Assembly (NCBI GenBank): GCA_934555895.1
Contig: CAKTFH010000005.1
Coordinates: 28,694 to 92,693 of the forward strand
Length of the DNA: 64,000 nucleotides
Reading direction: 5' to 3'
From: an uncultured Muribaculaceae bacterium
GTDB lineage: Bacteria; Bacteroidota; Bacteroidia; Bacteroidales; Muribaculaceae
The notes under the pieces are model-generated. The model was not told where the DNA came from. It searched no databases and was given only the letters and a program-made list of their open reading frames with translations. This document shows positions 55,595 through 64,000 of the stretch, one piece after another (position 1 is the first letter of the stretch; every line of letters begins with the position of its first letter). Both the position numbers and the translations under genes were made by a program.

Positions 55595-57319
55595 TTATAA
55601 TTTTCGTTTAGTTATCTTTGTAAAAACAGAGGCATCAGCCACCGAATCAGTAATGACCTCGAGTATCAAAGGCTTCTCACGCCCGTTGCGGGCAATAGCA
55701 GCCATTCCGTCGGCAAGTTCGCTGAAATCAGCCGCACGATGATATTCGAAACCGTATGCCTCGGCTATCCTGCCGAGCGGCAGACTGATCTCACCACGGA
55801 AATATTTCGATAATTCAGGCAGCGAACGGGTAGTGGCCACATAATCGAAAATACCTCCGCCACCGTTGCTCATCACCACAATGGCAAGCGATGGAGAGAT
55901 AAGCGTCGAGGCAAGCGCACCGATATCATACTGCATCGACATGTCGCCCACAATCAGCAGCGTCGGAAGCTTCGATAAAACCGACGCGCCCACTGCCGTG
56001 GATACGGAACCGTCGATTCCGCTAACTCCGCGGTTGGAGTCAATCCGATGAAAGGCACCGGCGTCTGCTGCAAGCGCATAGCGCACACTCATTCCATTGC
56101 CTAACTGCAGATCCCACTTCGAAGCCACTGGAGCCATAGTGGAAATAATTTCCTTCACTGCGGCATAACCGCACCATGGGAGTTTCTGCTCAAGACCATA
56201 TTGAATATTCTCTTGCCTCAGAAAAGCCCATTCATGAGCGAACGAGCCCTTTCTGCTGTTTTTGCCGACCAGAAACTTCATCGAGGCGCTGAAGCGCGGG
56301 AAAAAATCGCGTGGTTCGATATCAATGCGGCGGGTAATGCTGCGGTATGTGTCGATTGTACATGAGTCGATGCCCACACGCCAGCATTCCTGCGGGTGCG
56401 CCCGACGCAGAAAGCGTTTCAGTCCGTCGCTTACAGGCGCTCCTCCGAAGCAAATAAGCAGATCGGGGGCAAAACGGCTTTCATCTTCCTCGTCGATTCC
56501 TGAAAAAAGCGAGTCGCAGACCGGTATCACACCCGGCACGGATATGTTGGCGACACCCTCAGCCAACACAGCCACATCGGGCAGCGCCGCAAGAGTTGCC
56601 ATAGCCTTGTTGACCTTATCATCGGGCATGCACTGCGAAGCCACCACAAGCACCCTGCGGCCGGAAGCCTCGGCAGCCATACGGCGTGCCAGCTCGGTAC
56701 TCACCCTGCTGTCAGGCCCTATCAGTTCAATCTTACTGAATAGAGGCACATCATCGAACGGCGCTTCCGAAGTCAGAGGCATCGATAGCGGAACATTGAC
56801 ATGCACCGGCCCGCATGGCGCACACAGCGCTGTATGCAGCATATCGTTGAGCTGACGGTTGGCCATCCAAACAGCATCATCATCGAGCAGCTCTCCGGGA
56901 ACAACTGCACTTGCTTTCACTATGTTAGCCAGAGCGCCCGGCTGACGGATGGTCTGACTGTCGTTCTGGTCAATCCACTCCTCGGGCCTGTCGGCGCTTA
57001 CCACAATCAGCGGCACATGACGATAATATGCCTCGGCCACTGCCGGAGCATAGTTGAGCAGAGCTGTGCCAGATGTACAGATCAGAGCCACCGGCTCTCC
57101 CGTTGCCGCTGCCATGCCAAGACCAACGAATGCCGCCGAGCGCTCATCGACCACAGAATGCACCCTGAAAGCGTCGCGCCGTGACACCGCCATAATAAGC
57201 GGAGCATTGCGGCTGCCGGGAGATGTGACCACATGACGCACACCGAACGCCGCAAGCGCCTCAGCAACCATGCGGCAACCCGATTTAGCCGTATCGGCCG
57301 ATGCTGCCGGTCTAATCAT
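55595..57319 (-). CDS. menD: SEPHCHC synthase
   Basis: This 574-residue thiamine-diphosphate enzyme has [15 protein letters not shown] near residue 33, a conserved [12 protein letters not shown], and the ThDP motif [12 protein letters not shown] near residue 460 (GDM..D). It adds 2-oxoglutarate to isochorismate in menaquinone synthesis. The cluster runs menD-menB-menC-menE. No menF (isochorismate synthase) is adjacent: the next upstream gene is serA. It must be elsewhere. Confidence 0.95.
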   Translation of the reverse strand: MIRPAASADTAKSGCRMVAEALAAFGVRHVVTSPGSRNAPLIMAVSRRDAFRVHSVVDERSAAFVGLGMAAATGEPVALICTSGTALLNYAPAVAEAYYRHVPLIVVSADRPEEWIDQNDSQTIRQPGALANIVKASAVVPGELLDDDAVWMANRQLNDMLHTALCAPCGPVHVNVPLSMPLTSEAPFDDVPLFSKIELIGPDSRVSTELARRMAAEASGRRVLVVASQCMPDDKVNKAMATLAALPDVAVLAEGVANISVPGVIPVCDSLFSGIDEEDESRFAPDLLICFGGAPVSDGLKRFLRRAHPQECWRVGIDSCTIDTYRSITRRIDIEPRDFFPRFSASMKFLVGKNSRKGSFAHEWAFLRQENIQYGLEQKLPWCGYAAVKEIISTMAPVASKWDLQLGNGMSVRYALAADAGAFHRIDSNRGVSGIDGSVSTAVGASVLSKLPTLLIVGDMSMQYDIGALASTLISPSLAIVVMSNGGGGIFDYVATTRSLPELSKYFRGEISLPLGRIAEAYGFEYHRAADFSELADGMAAIARNGREKPLILEVITDSVADASVFTKITKRKL

Positions 57320-57412
57320 AATCGTATTTCGGAATGATTATATTATCGCCACATCGGGGCGTCCGTGGCTGAAAATCCGCAGGCGCCCCGAAGAGCATTC
57401 GATTTCAATAAT

Positions 57413-58333
57413 TTACTTGTTCACACGGAAACGGTCGACACCGTCGCGCAGGAAAGCCACCACCTGATTGGCTGCAGCAATGCCTGCGTTGATGTTGGCT
57501 TCGGCTGTCTGTGCACCCATCTTCTTGGGTGTGAAGAACACGCGTCCCTCAAACTCCTTTTCAAGTTCATCGGCGATATCGGGACGGATATCGGCTACAT
57601 ATTTCAGGTCAGGACGCTCGCGAAGGGCTTTGAGCAGCCCTTCCTCATCAATCACCTCCTTGCGGGCGGTGTTCACCAGCACGCCGTTCTTAGGCAGCAG
57701 GGTGATAAGCTCGTAGCCAACTGACTTCTTTGTCTCGGCGGTTGCGGGGATATGGAGCGACACCACTTTGTTGTTGCGGTAAAGCTCCTCGACAGAGTGA
57801 ACGGGAGTCACTCCGGCCTCTACAATCACCTCGTCGGGGCAATAGGGGTCGAGTGCCGACACCTTCATACCGAATCCTTTGGCGATGCGGGCCACATTGC
57901 GGCCTACCTGGCCGAAGGCATGGATGCCCAACGGTTTGTCTTTCAGCTCTGTGCCTGATGTACCGTTATACATGTTGCGCACAGCCATCACGGTGAGTCC
58001 GAACACGAGTTCGGCCACGGCGTTGGAGTTCTGACCGGGAGTGTTCTCCACGCACACATCGTGTGCGGTTGCCGCAGCGAGGTCTACATTGTCATATCCG
58101 GCGCCGGCACGAACCACCACCTTGAGGTTTTTAGCTGCGTCGAGCACCTCGGCGTCTACCTTGTCGGAACGGATTATAAGACCGTCGGCCGTAGCGACTG
58201 CAGAAAGCAGTTCCTCTTTCGATGTATATTTCTCAAGGAGCTCAAGCTCATAGCCTGCATCCTCTATCACTTTGCGGATGCCGTCCACCGCCACAGCGGC
58301 GAAAGGCTTCTCGGTTGCTACCAATACTTTCAT
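57413..58333 (-). CDS. serA: D-3-phosphoglycerate dehydrogenase
   Basis: The start is the ATG at 58333 (MKVLVATEKPF, 306 residues); a TTG at 58357 would add eight residues. It has a Rossmann fold with GIHAFGQVGRNVARIAKGFG near residue 142, and catalytic Arg/Glu/His in RAGAGYDNVD, DEEGLLKALRER and FFTPKKMGAQT. It lacks a C-terminal ACT domain, so it is the short form without serine feedback. It follows serC by 46 bp and begins serine synthesis. Confidence 0.92.
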   Translation of the reverse strand: MKVLVATEKPFAAVAVDGIRKVIEDAGYELELLEKYTSKEELLSAVATADGLIIRSDKVDAEVLDAAKNLKVVVRAGAGYDNVDLAAATAHDVCVENTPGQNSNAVAELVFGLTVMAVRNMYNGTSGTELKDKPLGIHAFGQVGRNVARIAKGFGMKVSALDPYCPDEVIVEAGVTPVHSVEELYRNNKVVSLHIPATAETKKSVGYELITLLPKNGVLVNTARKEVIDEEGLLKALRERPDLKYVADIRPDIADELEKEFEGRVFFTPKKMGAQTAEANINAGIAAANQVVAFLRDGVDRFRVNK

Positions 58334-58379
58334 GTCGTAGTATTCAAGTGGTTGCAAAATTCTTTTTAAACAGTCGCAA

Positions 58380-59450
58380 TCAGTGTTTGGCCTCGAATTC
58401 CTTCATTGCGTCTACAAGCACCTGCACGCTCTCCATGGGGAGGGCGTTGTAGAGCGATGCGCGGAAACCGCCCACCGAACGGTGGCCCTTGATGCCAACG
58501 ATGCCTTTCGAGGTGGCGAATTCCATGAAGGCCTTCTCAAGCTCGGCATATTCGGGTTTGAGCACAAAGCATATGTTCATAATCGAGCGGTCGGCATGGT
58601 CGGGGACTGTGGCCGTGAAGATGCGGCTCGAGTCGATAGCCTCGTAAAGTTTCGATGCCTTGGCGATATCACGCTTCTCAAGCTCAACCACGCCACCCAT
58701 TTCCTTGTAGTAACGCAGTGTCTGCAGAGCGCTGAAGATGGGAAGCACGGGAGGTGTGTTGAACATCGAACCCTTGTCGGTGTGGGTTTTATAGTTGAGC
58801 ATGGTAGGGATGGGACGGTCCACATGGCCGAGAGCGTCCTCACGCACGATTATAAGGGTAGCGCCGGCGGGAGCGAGGTTTTTCTGTGCTCCGGAATAGA
58901 TGATGTCGTATTTGCTCACATCCACGGGGCGCGAGAATATATCGCTCGACATATCGCTCACCAGACGCACTTTCACATCGGGGTCCTTGCGGATTTCGGT
59001 ACCGTAGATGGTGTTGTTGGATGTATAGTGGAAGTAGTCCACATCGGCGGGCACCTCGTAGCCACGTGGAATATAATTGTAGTTTTTATCTTCCGATGAT
59101 GCCACTACATCGACCTCGCCGAAAAGTTTGGCCTCCTTTATTGCCTTGTGTGCCCACACACCGGTGTCGAGATATGCGGCTTTCTTGGCGAGCAGATTGT
59201 AAGGCACCATGGCGAACTGCAACGATGCGCCTCCACCGAGGAAAAGCACATGATAACCTTCGGGAATTTCCAGAAGCTCTTTCACGAGACTCTGGGCCTC
59301 ATCCATTACTGCCTGGAACTCTTTCGAGCGATGCGAAACCTCGAGGATGGAGAGTCCGGTGTTGGCGAAATCGATTACAGCGTCTGCTGTATTCTTGATG
59401 GTGTAGGGGCTCAGAATCGAGGGCCCTGCGTAGAAATTATGCTTCTTCAT
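58380..59450 (-). CDS. serC: Phosphoserine aminotransferase
   Basis: This 356-residue class V PLP aminotransferase starts [17 protein letters not shown] and has [17 protein letters not shown] near residue 72, the PLP lysine in [17 protein letters not shown] near residue 192, and [16 protein letters not shown] near the end. It converts 3-phosphohydroxypyruvate to phosphoserine. It forms a serC-serA pair. Confidence 0.96.
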   Translation of the reverse strand: MKKHNFYAGPSILSPYTIKNTADAVIDFANTGLSILEVSHRSKEFQAVMDEAQSLVKELLEIPEGYHVLFLGGGASLQFAMVPYNLLAKKAAYLDTGVWAHKAIKEAKLFGEVDVVASSEDKNYNYIPRGYEVPADVDYFHYTSNNTIYGTEIRKDPDVKVRLVSDMSSDIFSRPVDVSKYDIIYSGAQKNLAPAGATLIIVREDALGHVDRPIPTMLNYKTHTDKGSMFNTPPVLPIFSALQTLRYYKEMGGVVELEKRDIAKASKLYEAIDSSRIFTATVPDHADRSIMNICFVLKPEYAELEKAFMEFATSKGIVGIKGHRSVGGFRASLYNALPMESVQVLVDAMKEFEAKH

Positions 59451-59530
59451 AGGTGTAGGTTATGAATTATAATTGCATGAAAAATTTTGACCGGAGAGAG
59501 ATTGCGGAGAAAGACTGCTGAAACAGTTTT

Positions 59531-59574
59531 AAAAAAGGCACATCCGTTCTCTCATCTACGCCGAACGGGATGTG
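59531..59574 (-). terminator. Terminator of the DUF3127 gene
   Basis: On the minus strand the stem CACATCCCGTTC (59574-59563) pairs with GAACGGATGTG (59549-59539), with one bulge. It is followed by CCTTTTTT. It lies about 43 bp past the DUF3127 stop. Confidence 0.8.
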
Positions 59575-59616
59575 AGATACGCTGTGCCATATCCGTTGAA
59601 AAGGTTAATCTCAAAA

Positions 59617-60039
59617 TCAGAACGGGAGGTCGTCGCCTGCGGGTTCGGAAACCGACGGGAAAGCGTTGCCGGCTGCAGGAGCCTGGGGAGCGAAGCCACC
59701 CTGTGTCGGGGCGGCGGGAGCGCCAGGAGTGGGGAATGCGGCGCCGGGAGCGAATCCGGCGGGAGCTGCTGCGGTGGCGGGCTCGGCCTTCCATCCGCGG
59801 ATACTGGTATACCAGCGGCCGTTGTAGTCGCGACTTTCTATATCGAAACTCAGCTTGATGGTGTCACCAACATTGAGGGGATACTGGTCGGCACGCTCGC
59901 CGAAGAAGTCGAAATGCACCTTCTTTGGGTAGGTTTCTTGTGTCTCAAGCACATATTCGCGTTTTTTCCACGCATTACCGGCTTTGGAAGTGCCCGACAT
60001 CTCGGGGAGGGCCAATATGATTTTGCCTATGATTTCCAT
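59617..60039 (-). CDS. DUF3127 single-strand-binding-like protein with SSB-type acidic tip
   Basis: This 140-residue protein has an OB-fold-like region of about 1-90 (EIIGKIILALPEMSGTSKAG, WKKREYVLETQ, FDIESRDYNGRWYTSIRGW). This is the DUF3127 domain. Residues of about 90-130 are a Gly/Pro/Ala-rich linker. The last residues are EPAGDDLPF, which closely resembles the acidic D-D-(I/L)-P-F tip of bacterial SSB that recruits repair and replication proteins. So an ssDNA-binding role is likely. A strong promoter lies 85 bp upstream and a terminator follows. Confidence 0.85.
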   Translation of the reverse strand: MEIIGKIILALPEMSGTSKAGNAWKKREYVLETQETYPKKVHFDFFGERADQYPLNVGDTIKLSFDIESRDYNGRWYTSIRGWKAEPATAAAPAGFAPGAAFPTPGAPAAPTQGGFAPQAPAAGNAFPSVSEPAGDDLPF

Positions 60040-60123
60040 TGTGTAAAATATATCAATTCGTTTAGGTATGTTTCGTGCTCATCGCGCTGCTGAGAATGAC
60101 TGCATCGGCGCATGAATGGACTA

Positions 60124-60155
60124 CAAATTTATGAAAATTCCACCGCCTCTACAAA
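60124..60155 (-). promoter_or_regulatory. Promoter of the DUF3127 gene
   Basis: On the minus strand TTTG (60155-60152), 20 bp, TAAATTTG (60131-60124) is a full consensus match. Transcription would start near 60118, about 79 nt before the ATG. The rest of the gap 60040-60340 holds the ompA-gene terminator and nothing else I recognise. Confidence 0.75.
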
Positions 60156-60233
60156 TTTTTCACGCAAAAATGGAAGCCGCGCCGGAATCTCCCGGCAAAA
60201 ACTATGTATAACTGTCCACACATCCATAAGCAT

Positions 60234-60290
60234 AAAAAATCATCCGCTCCGGTGAGGCCGCATCGCTTGATGTGCCCTCCGGAGCGGATG
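60234..60290 (-). terminator. Terminator of the OmpA-family gene
   Basis: A perfect 12-bp stem CATCCGCTCCGG (60241-60252) / CCGGAGCGGATG (60279-60290), followed on the minus strand by a run of T (60239-60234). It lies about 50 bp past the stop. Confidence 0.9.
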
Positions 60291-60340
60291 TTAAGGTTTT
60301 ATGTCAGTCGTCGGGCGGGAGGTTCCGCCCGCGACGGGAT

Positions 60341-61507
60341 TTATTCGTTGACTGTGCAGACGCTGACGCGGTTCCAGGAATTCTCCTCGAAGAGGTCGCC
60401 AATGCCCATACCTTCAGCCTCGATGCGATTGGCAGCAATGCCATAGCGCTTCACGAGCACTTTCTTCACGGCCTCGGCACGACGCTGGGCGAGCTTCTTG
60501 TTGAATGCGAGCGAACCGTCCTTCGAAGCGTAACCCTTTACAGTCACAGTAGCATCCTTATTGCTCTTGAGCTGGTCGGCCACCATAGCGATGTTGGGTT
60601 GCTGGTTAGGCTGGATGTACGATGAACCGCAGTTGAAGAATACATAGCGGATGTTGTTGAGATCTTTCACAACCTTTTCAACAGCGGCCGGACGGCGATT
60701 GCATGCGTCGAGCTGAGCCTGCAGATCGGCGAGCTGAGCGAGAAGGGCTGCATTGTTGGCGCCGCATGCGTCAAGGTCGGCGCGAAGGGCGTTGATCTGA
60801 GCGTTCAGGGCGTCGATTTCAGCCTGATCGTAGGGCTTAACCACTGTGAAGTGGTGTGTGCCATTGGAATTGCCGAAATGATAGGTGATGCCGGCCTCGA
60901 GCTCAAACACACCGAAGTTGCTGTCATACTGAGCGGAGTAGCCGAGCACATTGGCCTTGGGAGCACCATTCATATTCCAGAGATAGGCGGGCTTGAGGGC
61001 GAGAGTCCATGCACGCTTCTCACCGAGGTTGAAGTTGAGATTCATGCCAACCTTGGTACCCCATGAGTTGCCGTCGTCGGCGGTGGTGTGGGGATAATAT
61101 GCGTGGAGCCATCCGGTACCGGCTACAAGCTCAAGCTCGAACACGCGGGGGAGACCTGCATATCCTGCGAAGGCATTCATCAGGTTGACGGCGCCGAACA
61201 CGCCTACATACTGATGGTCGAACACATTGCCCGACTTAACAGGATACCATGAGGAAGTATTAACAGACCACTCGCCTTCAAGGCCGAGACCGAATACCGG
61301 AGTAATCTGCTTGCGGAGCTCAGCACCGACAAGGCCGCGCGCATCTTTCCAGAAACCATTGTCGGCCACTGTTTTCGATGACATTGCAGCGCCACCTTTA
61401 AGTGTAAAACTCCAATTATCGAAGAACTTACTACCTTGCACGGTAGTCTGAGCCGACGCACTGGCCAGACCCAGGGCAATTGCTGCCATTAAAATAATCT
61501 TCTTCAT
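60341..61507 (-). CDS. OmpA-family outer-membrane protein
   Basis: This 388-residue protein has a signal peptide (residues 1-19, ending SASAQ) and a beta-barrel-like domain (about 20-240). A short coiled coil follows (EIDALNAQINALRADLDACG, near 250-290). The C-terminal OmpA/MotB peptidoglycan-binding domain (about 310-388) contains VTVKGYASKDGSLAFNKKLA and QRRAEAVKKVL, the family NxxLAxxRA-type motif. It links the outer membrane to the cell wall. A perfect consensus promoter suggests high expression, as usual for OmpA-type major porins. Confidence 0.9.
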   Translation of the reverse strand: MKKIILMAAIALGLASASAQTTVQGSKFFDNWSFTLKGGAAMSSKTVADNGFWKDARGLVGAELRKQITPVFGLGLEGEWSVNTSSWYPVKSGNVFDHQYVGVFGAVNLMNAFAGYAGLPRVFELELVAGTGWLHAYYPHTTADDGNSWGTKVGMNLNFNLGEKRAWTLALKPAYLWNMNGAPKANVLGYSAQYDSNFGVFELEAGITYHFGNSNGTHHFTVVKPYDQAEIDALNAQINALRADLDACGANNAALLAQLADLQAQLDACNRRPAAVEKVVKDLNNIRYVFFNCGSSYIQPNQQPNIAMVADQLKSNKDATVTVKGYASKDGSLAFNKKLAQRRAEAVKKVLVKRYGIAANRIEAEGMGIGDLFEENSWNRVSVCTVNE

Positions 61508-61568
61508 ATCAGTTAGTTTAATAGTTGTCTTTTGGCTTAATTAGCGCAGAAGCGCAGTTGTTCGGCGA

Positions 61569-61600
61569 CAAAGTTAAATCTTTTTTAACACAGTTCCAAA
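61569..61600 (-). promoter_or_regulatory. Promoter of the OmpA-family gene
   Basis: On the minus strand TTTG (61600-61597), 20 bp, TAACTTTG (61576-61569) matches the Bacteroidetes consensus exactly. Transcription would start near 61563, about 56 nt before the ATG. Confidence 0.8.
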
Positions 61601-61684
61601 TGTTAAATCAGTTTTTTCTACATTTATTCAGAACTTTTTCACCAATTATTCAGCCGCAAGGTGTCATGCAATTCATCAGAGACA

Positions 61685-62176
61685 TCAGTCAGAACTGTCT
61701 GGAGAAAGTCCGGGAGTGTTTTCAGGCGTGCGCACGAACTTCGTATAATGTTGGGCGGCAGGATGATAATCGGGATCTGACCACAAGCGACTTGAAATCA
61801 TTAGATCGGCGCTGATGCGGTTGCAAGCGATAGGCACATTATGCAGACGACACTGACGCAGAAGCATCTGAATATCGGCTTCATGTGGCTGTGGATTAAG
61901 GTCATCGATAAGAAACACGGCCAGGTCAATCTCATTGCGCACCACTTTGGCGGCAATCTCGGCATCTCCACCCATCGGGCCAGAATTCATGCACTCGATA
62001 TCGGCATCTACTCCAGCCTTTTTGAAAGCCTCTGCGATAAGATGACCGGTAGTTCCGGTGCACACAAGATGATGATGCGATAGATAATCGGCGTTGTACA
62101 CGGCCCAGTCGACCATGTCGGCCTTGCGGTGGTCATGAGCCACCAATGCGATAGTAAGGCACTCTTTCATATTCAA
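61685..62176 (-). CDS. mgsA: Methylglyoxal synthase
   Basis: This 163-residue protein has the N-terminal IALVAHDHRKADMVDW, the phosphate-binding TGTTGHLIAEAF near residue 41, SGPMGGDAEIAAKV near residue 65 with the catalytic Asp, and FLIDDLNPQPHEADIQML near residue 86. It converts dihydroxyacetone phosphate to methylglyoxal and phosphate. It follows the OmpA promoter region on the same strand. Full length is about 150. Confidence 0.95.
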   Translation of the reverse strand: MNMKECLTIALVAHDHRKADMVDWAVYNADYLSHHHLVCTGTTGHLIAEAFKKAGVDADIECMNSGPMGGDAEIAAKVVRNEIDLAVFLIDDLNPQPHEADIQMLLRQCRLHNVPIACNRISADLMISSRLWSDPDYHPAAQHYTKFVRTPENTPGLSPDSSD

Positions 62177-62282
62177 TAACTCAAAAATAGTTTCAATATG
62201 TTAAACAATTCTATTTAAGCTTTGGTTCGCTCACCCATCTTTCAGCGCCGGACAGTCCCCCCATATCATCAATTTACAACAT

Positions 62283-63917
62283 CTAAGTTCTTCCTAATTT
62301 TTTGAGTCTCATCACAACGGCCGTTTGGCTTCTACTCATTTTATTTGCTATGTATTTGATGCTTTTCCCTTCATCATAGAGAGTTATCAGGAATTTATCT
62401 GCTTTTAAAGTCCATTTTTTATTTGCATTAGGATGTTTGGAATAACTTTCTTCTGTGACTTTCTCAGGATGCAAGAACTCATTGACAAAAAACGAAGGGA
62501 ATCGTCTGTCATAAAGTATATATGTCACAAATCTTGCTCGCGTAATAGCGACATAAAAAAGTCTACGTTCTTCCCCAAAAGGGAATTGGTCACTTTTAGT
62601 CAAGACATAATTCAATACGGGGTCATCATTTATCAATGATGGGAAGCCATATATATCCTTATTACATTGCAGCAAAATAACATAATCAGCCTCGAGTCCT
62701 TTAGATTTATGAACGGTAAGAAATTCTACCTTCCTATTGCCAATAAAATAAAAGAAACGATTTCCCTCTTTTACGGAATTATACGCAAAGGATAGATAAT
62801 AGTCATCAAAAGAGTATCTTCCTAATAACAGCACTGATTTATCAGCCGGTATTGATGCTACTATATTACCAATAACATTGCAATAATCTCGCCTTTCATA
62901 TTCGCAAAACTTCAACTCAGTCTTAATTTGCGGATTGAAAGGATGAATATTCTTTTTGATTTGAGAATCATTTCTTTGAATAAAACGAGAAGCCAAACTA
63001 ATTAATGGTTCCCCAAATCGGAATGTAGTTTCAATTTTCCCAATTTCGGCTGGGCCAAAGTAATCCGAAAAATGACTAAACAATGCCATGTCGCTCCCTG
63101 AAAAACGATAGATTGACTGCCAGTCATCTCCGACACAATATAATTTAGCAGGTGGATTAGTTTCACGAAGAGATTTTAAAAATTTGTAACGGTCAATGGA
63201 AATATCCTGAAACTCATCAACTATAATATAATCATATTTTACCGGTTTATACGACTCGCAGAGAGATGTCGCTTGTAAAATTGCATCTGTAAAATCTATC
63301 TGGCCATTACTTTTCAAAGCGTCGATGTATCTTTCATAAACTGGCTTAAATATATTTTTGATAATAAAATAGCCTCGAACATCTTCATCACTTGCAGCTT
63401 GGCCCAATATGTCTTTAAAGGATTTACAGCTGGATTTAATCAGTGTCACAAATGTCATAGTAAGCCGTATAAAGGCTTTCTCTTGCTTACTGTTTACAGG
63501 CAGAATCAAATTGTATAATTCAGTTTCTGTCATTTCGCTGATAGGGACCCCAGCTCTTTCCAAAAGTATTTTCAACTTATTTCTAATATCAGTAAATCGA
63601 AAATCAGCACTTGAAGTTGTCAACAATTCTGTTCCGAACTTCTCATGTACAGCCTTTTTCCAAGTTATACCGTCGTTATATTTTTTATTGGCTTCTTCGT
63701 ATGACATACCCTTGTCTTTGGCAAACCACACTGGTACCTGACTATGCTCATCTACTCCAAAATGTTCTAAATAGATTCGCTTTGCATTTCCTTCGGATTC
63801 AAAATAAATAGAAAAATCAGGCCTATATTGAGAATGCATTTCATCGGCCACATTAAACTCATACGGTTCTTCATATCTAAACCTAACACCAAGGGAGGAA
63901 AGAACAAAACAAATTTT
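62283..63917 (-). pseudogene. UvrD/HelD-like SF1 helicase, N-terminally incomplete
   Basis: The open frame runs from a stop at 63920-63918 to 62283. The first start is the GTG at 63851 (522 residues). The region before it (RYEEPYEFNV) still fits the family, so coding similarity reaches the stop. Visible are the insert region (PDFSIYFE, YLEHFGVDE, NKKYNDGITWKKAVHEKFG), motif II YIIVDEFQD, motif III YCVGDDWQSIYRFSGSD, motif V FLTVHKSKGLEADYVILL and motif VI RRLFYVAITRARF. Walker A (motif I) is missing, and the first ~80 bp past the stop give no continuous helicase frame. The tail (residues 473-522, WTLKADKFLITLYDEGKSIK) is HTH-like. The gene is much more AT-rich than its neighbours. It may be a truncated or frameshifted pseudogene, or the N-terminus may lie right of the window. 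Confidence 0.6.
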
Positions 63918-64000
63918 CTATGATTGTATTTATAACCATAGAACAACCAAAACTAATCAGAAATATCCGAGTGTAAATCTTTAATTACCAGCATATTCTA

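Noticed and set aside
54444..55742. 432-residue open frame on the plus strand across menC, menB and menD
   Set aside because: It is antisense to three genes with clear catalytic motifs and has no recognisable domain.
62182..62208. TATTTTTG box on the minus strand before mgsA
   Set aside because: It would start transcription at the mgsA ATG itself, and the only TTG is 16 bp away. Too weak to call as a promoter.

Overview
The window looks like a chromosomal segment of a gut Bacteroidales, most likely a Muribaculaceae (S24-7) relative. This rests on gene content and promoter type, not on a database match. The content is typical of the phylum: a Bat-type MoxR/DUF58 operon, a BioG-BioC fusion, a Na+-pumping methylmalonyl-CoA decarboxylase, a bifunctional-nuclease domain protein, DUF3127 and DUF5106 proteins, and a large multidomain surface protein. 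Several intergenic regions carry the Bacteroidetes promoter form TTTG/TTG-N20-TAnnTTTG. Most of the window is GC-rich; the last 1.7 kb (62.28-64 kb) is visibly AT-rich and looks acquired.

Layout. 1-10.2 kb, all minus strand: Bat operon start (BatD-like protein, DUF58, MoxR), an HU-domain/transmembrane/LysM fusion with a small HU protein, a Cys-rich membrane peptide, topoisomerase III, an exported protein, MazG and DsbD. 10.3-23.4 kb, plus strand: dCMP deaminase, S41 protease, 5-formyl-THF cyclo-ligase, ABC-F protein, biotin genes (bioF, bioG-bioC, bioD), a DEDD exonuclease, a small membrane protein, a prolyl oligopeptidase, a lipoprotein and an MBL hydrolase. 23.6-28.4 kb: methylmalonyl-CoA epimerase and the four decarboxylase subunits; the biotin genes 6 kb upstream make the cofactor of this pump. 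28.7-32.4 kb, minus strand: thrS-infC-rpmI-rplT, with a structured thrS leader. 32.5-37.6 kb: a P-loop kinase overlapping convergently with a nucleoside-type MFS transporter, a lipoprotein and ClpB. 37.7-45.2 kb, plus strand: a DUF5106 thioredoxin-like protein, MnmA, a BFN-UVR protein, a second MFS paralogue, RsmE, KdsA and a TPR protein. 45.3-49.8 kb: a 1500-residue secreted protein. 49.9-51.2 kb: a structurally complete ISAs1-type insertion sequence (19-bp inverted repeats, 8-bp target duplication) with a frameshifted transposase, sitting just upstream of the rpsO promoter. 51.3-62.2 kb: rpsO, a phosphoesterase, menDBCE, serC-serA, a DUF3127 protein, an OmpA-family protein and methylglyoxal synthase. 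62.3-63.9 kb: an N-terminally incomplete UvrD/HelD-like helicase.

The most interesting observations are: a thrS leader hairpin whose 7-nt loop presents U33 followed by UGU, the anticodon of a threonine tRNA, directly upstream of the thrS start; a predicted membrane-spanning protein with a cytoplasmic HU DNA-binding domain and a periplasmic LysM domain; a DUF3127 protein ending in an SSB-like acidic tip; and a dual-coding convergent overlap of 112 bp. No tRNA, rRNA or CRISPR array was found.
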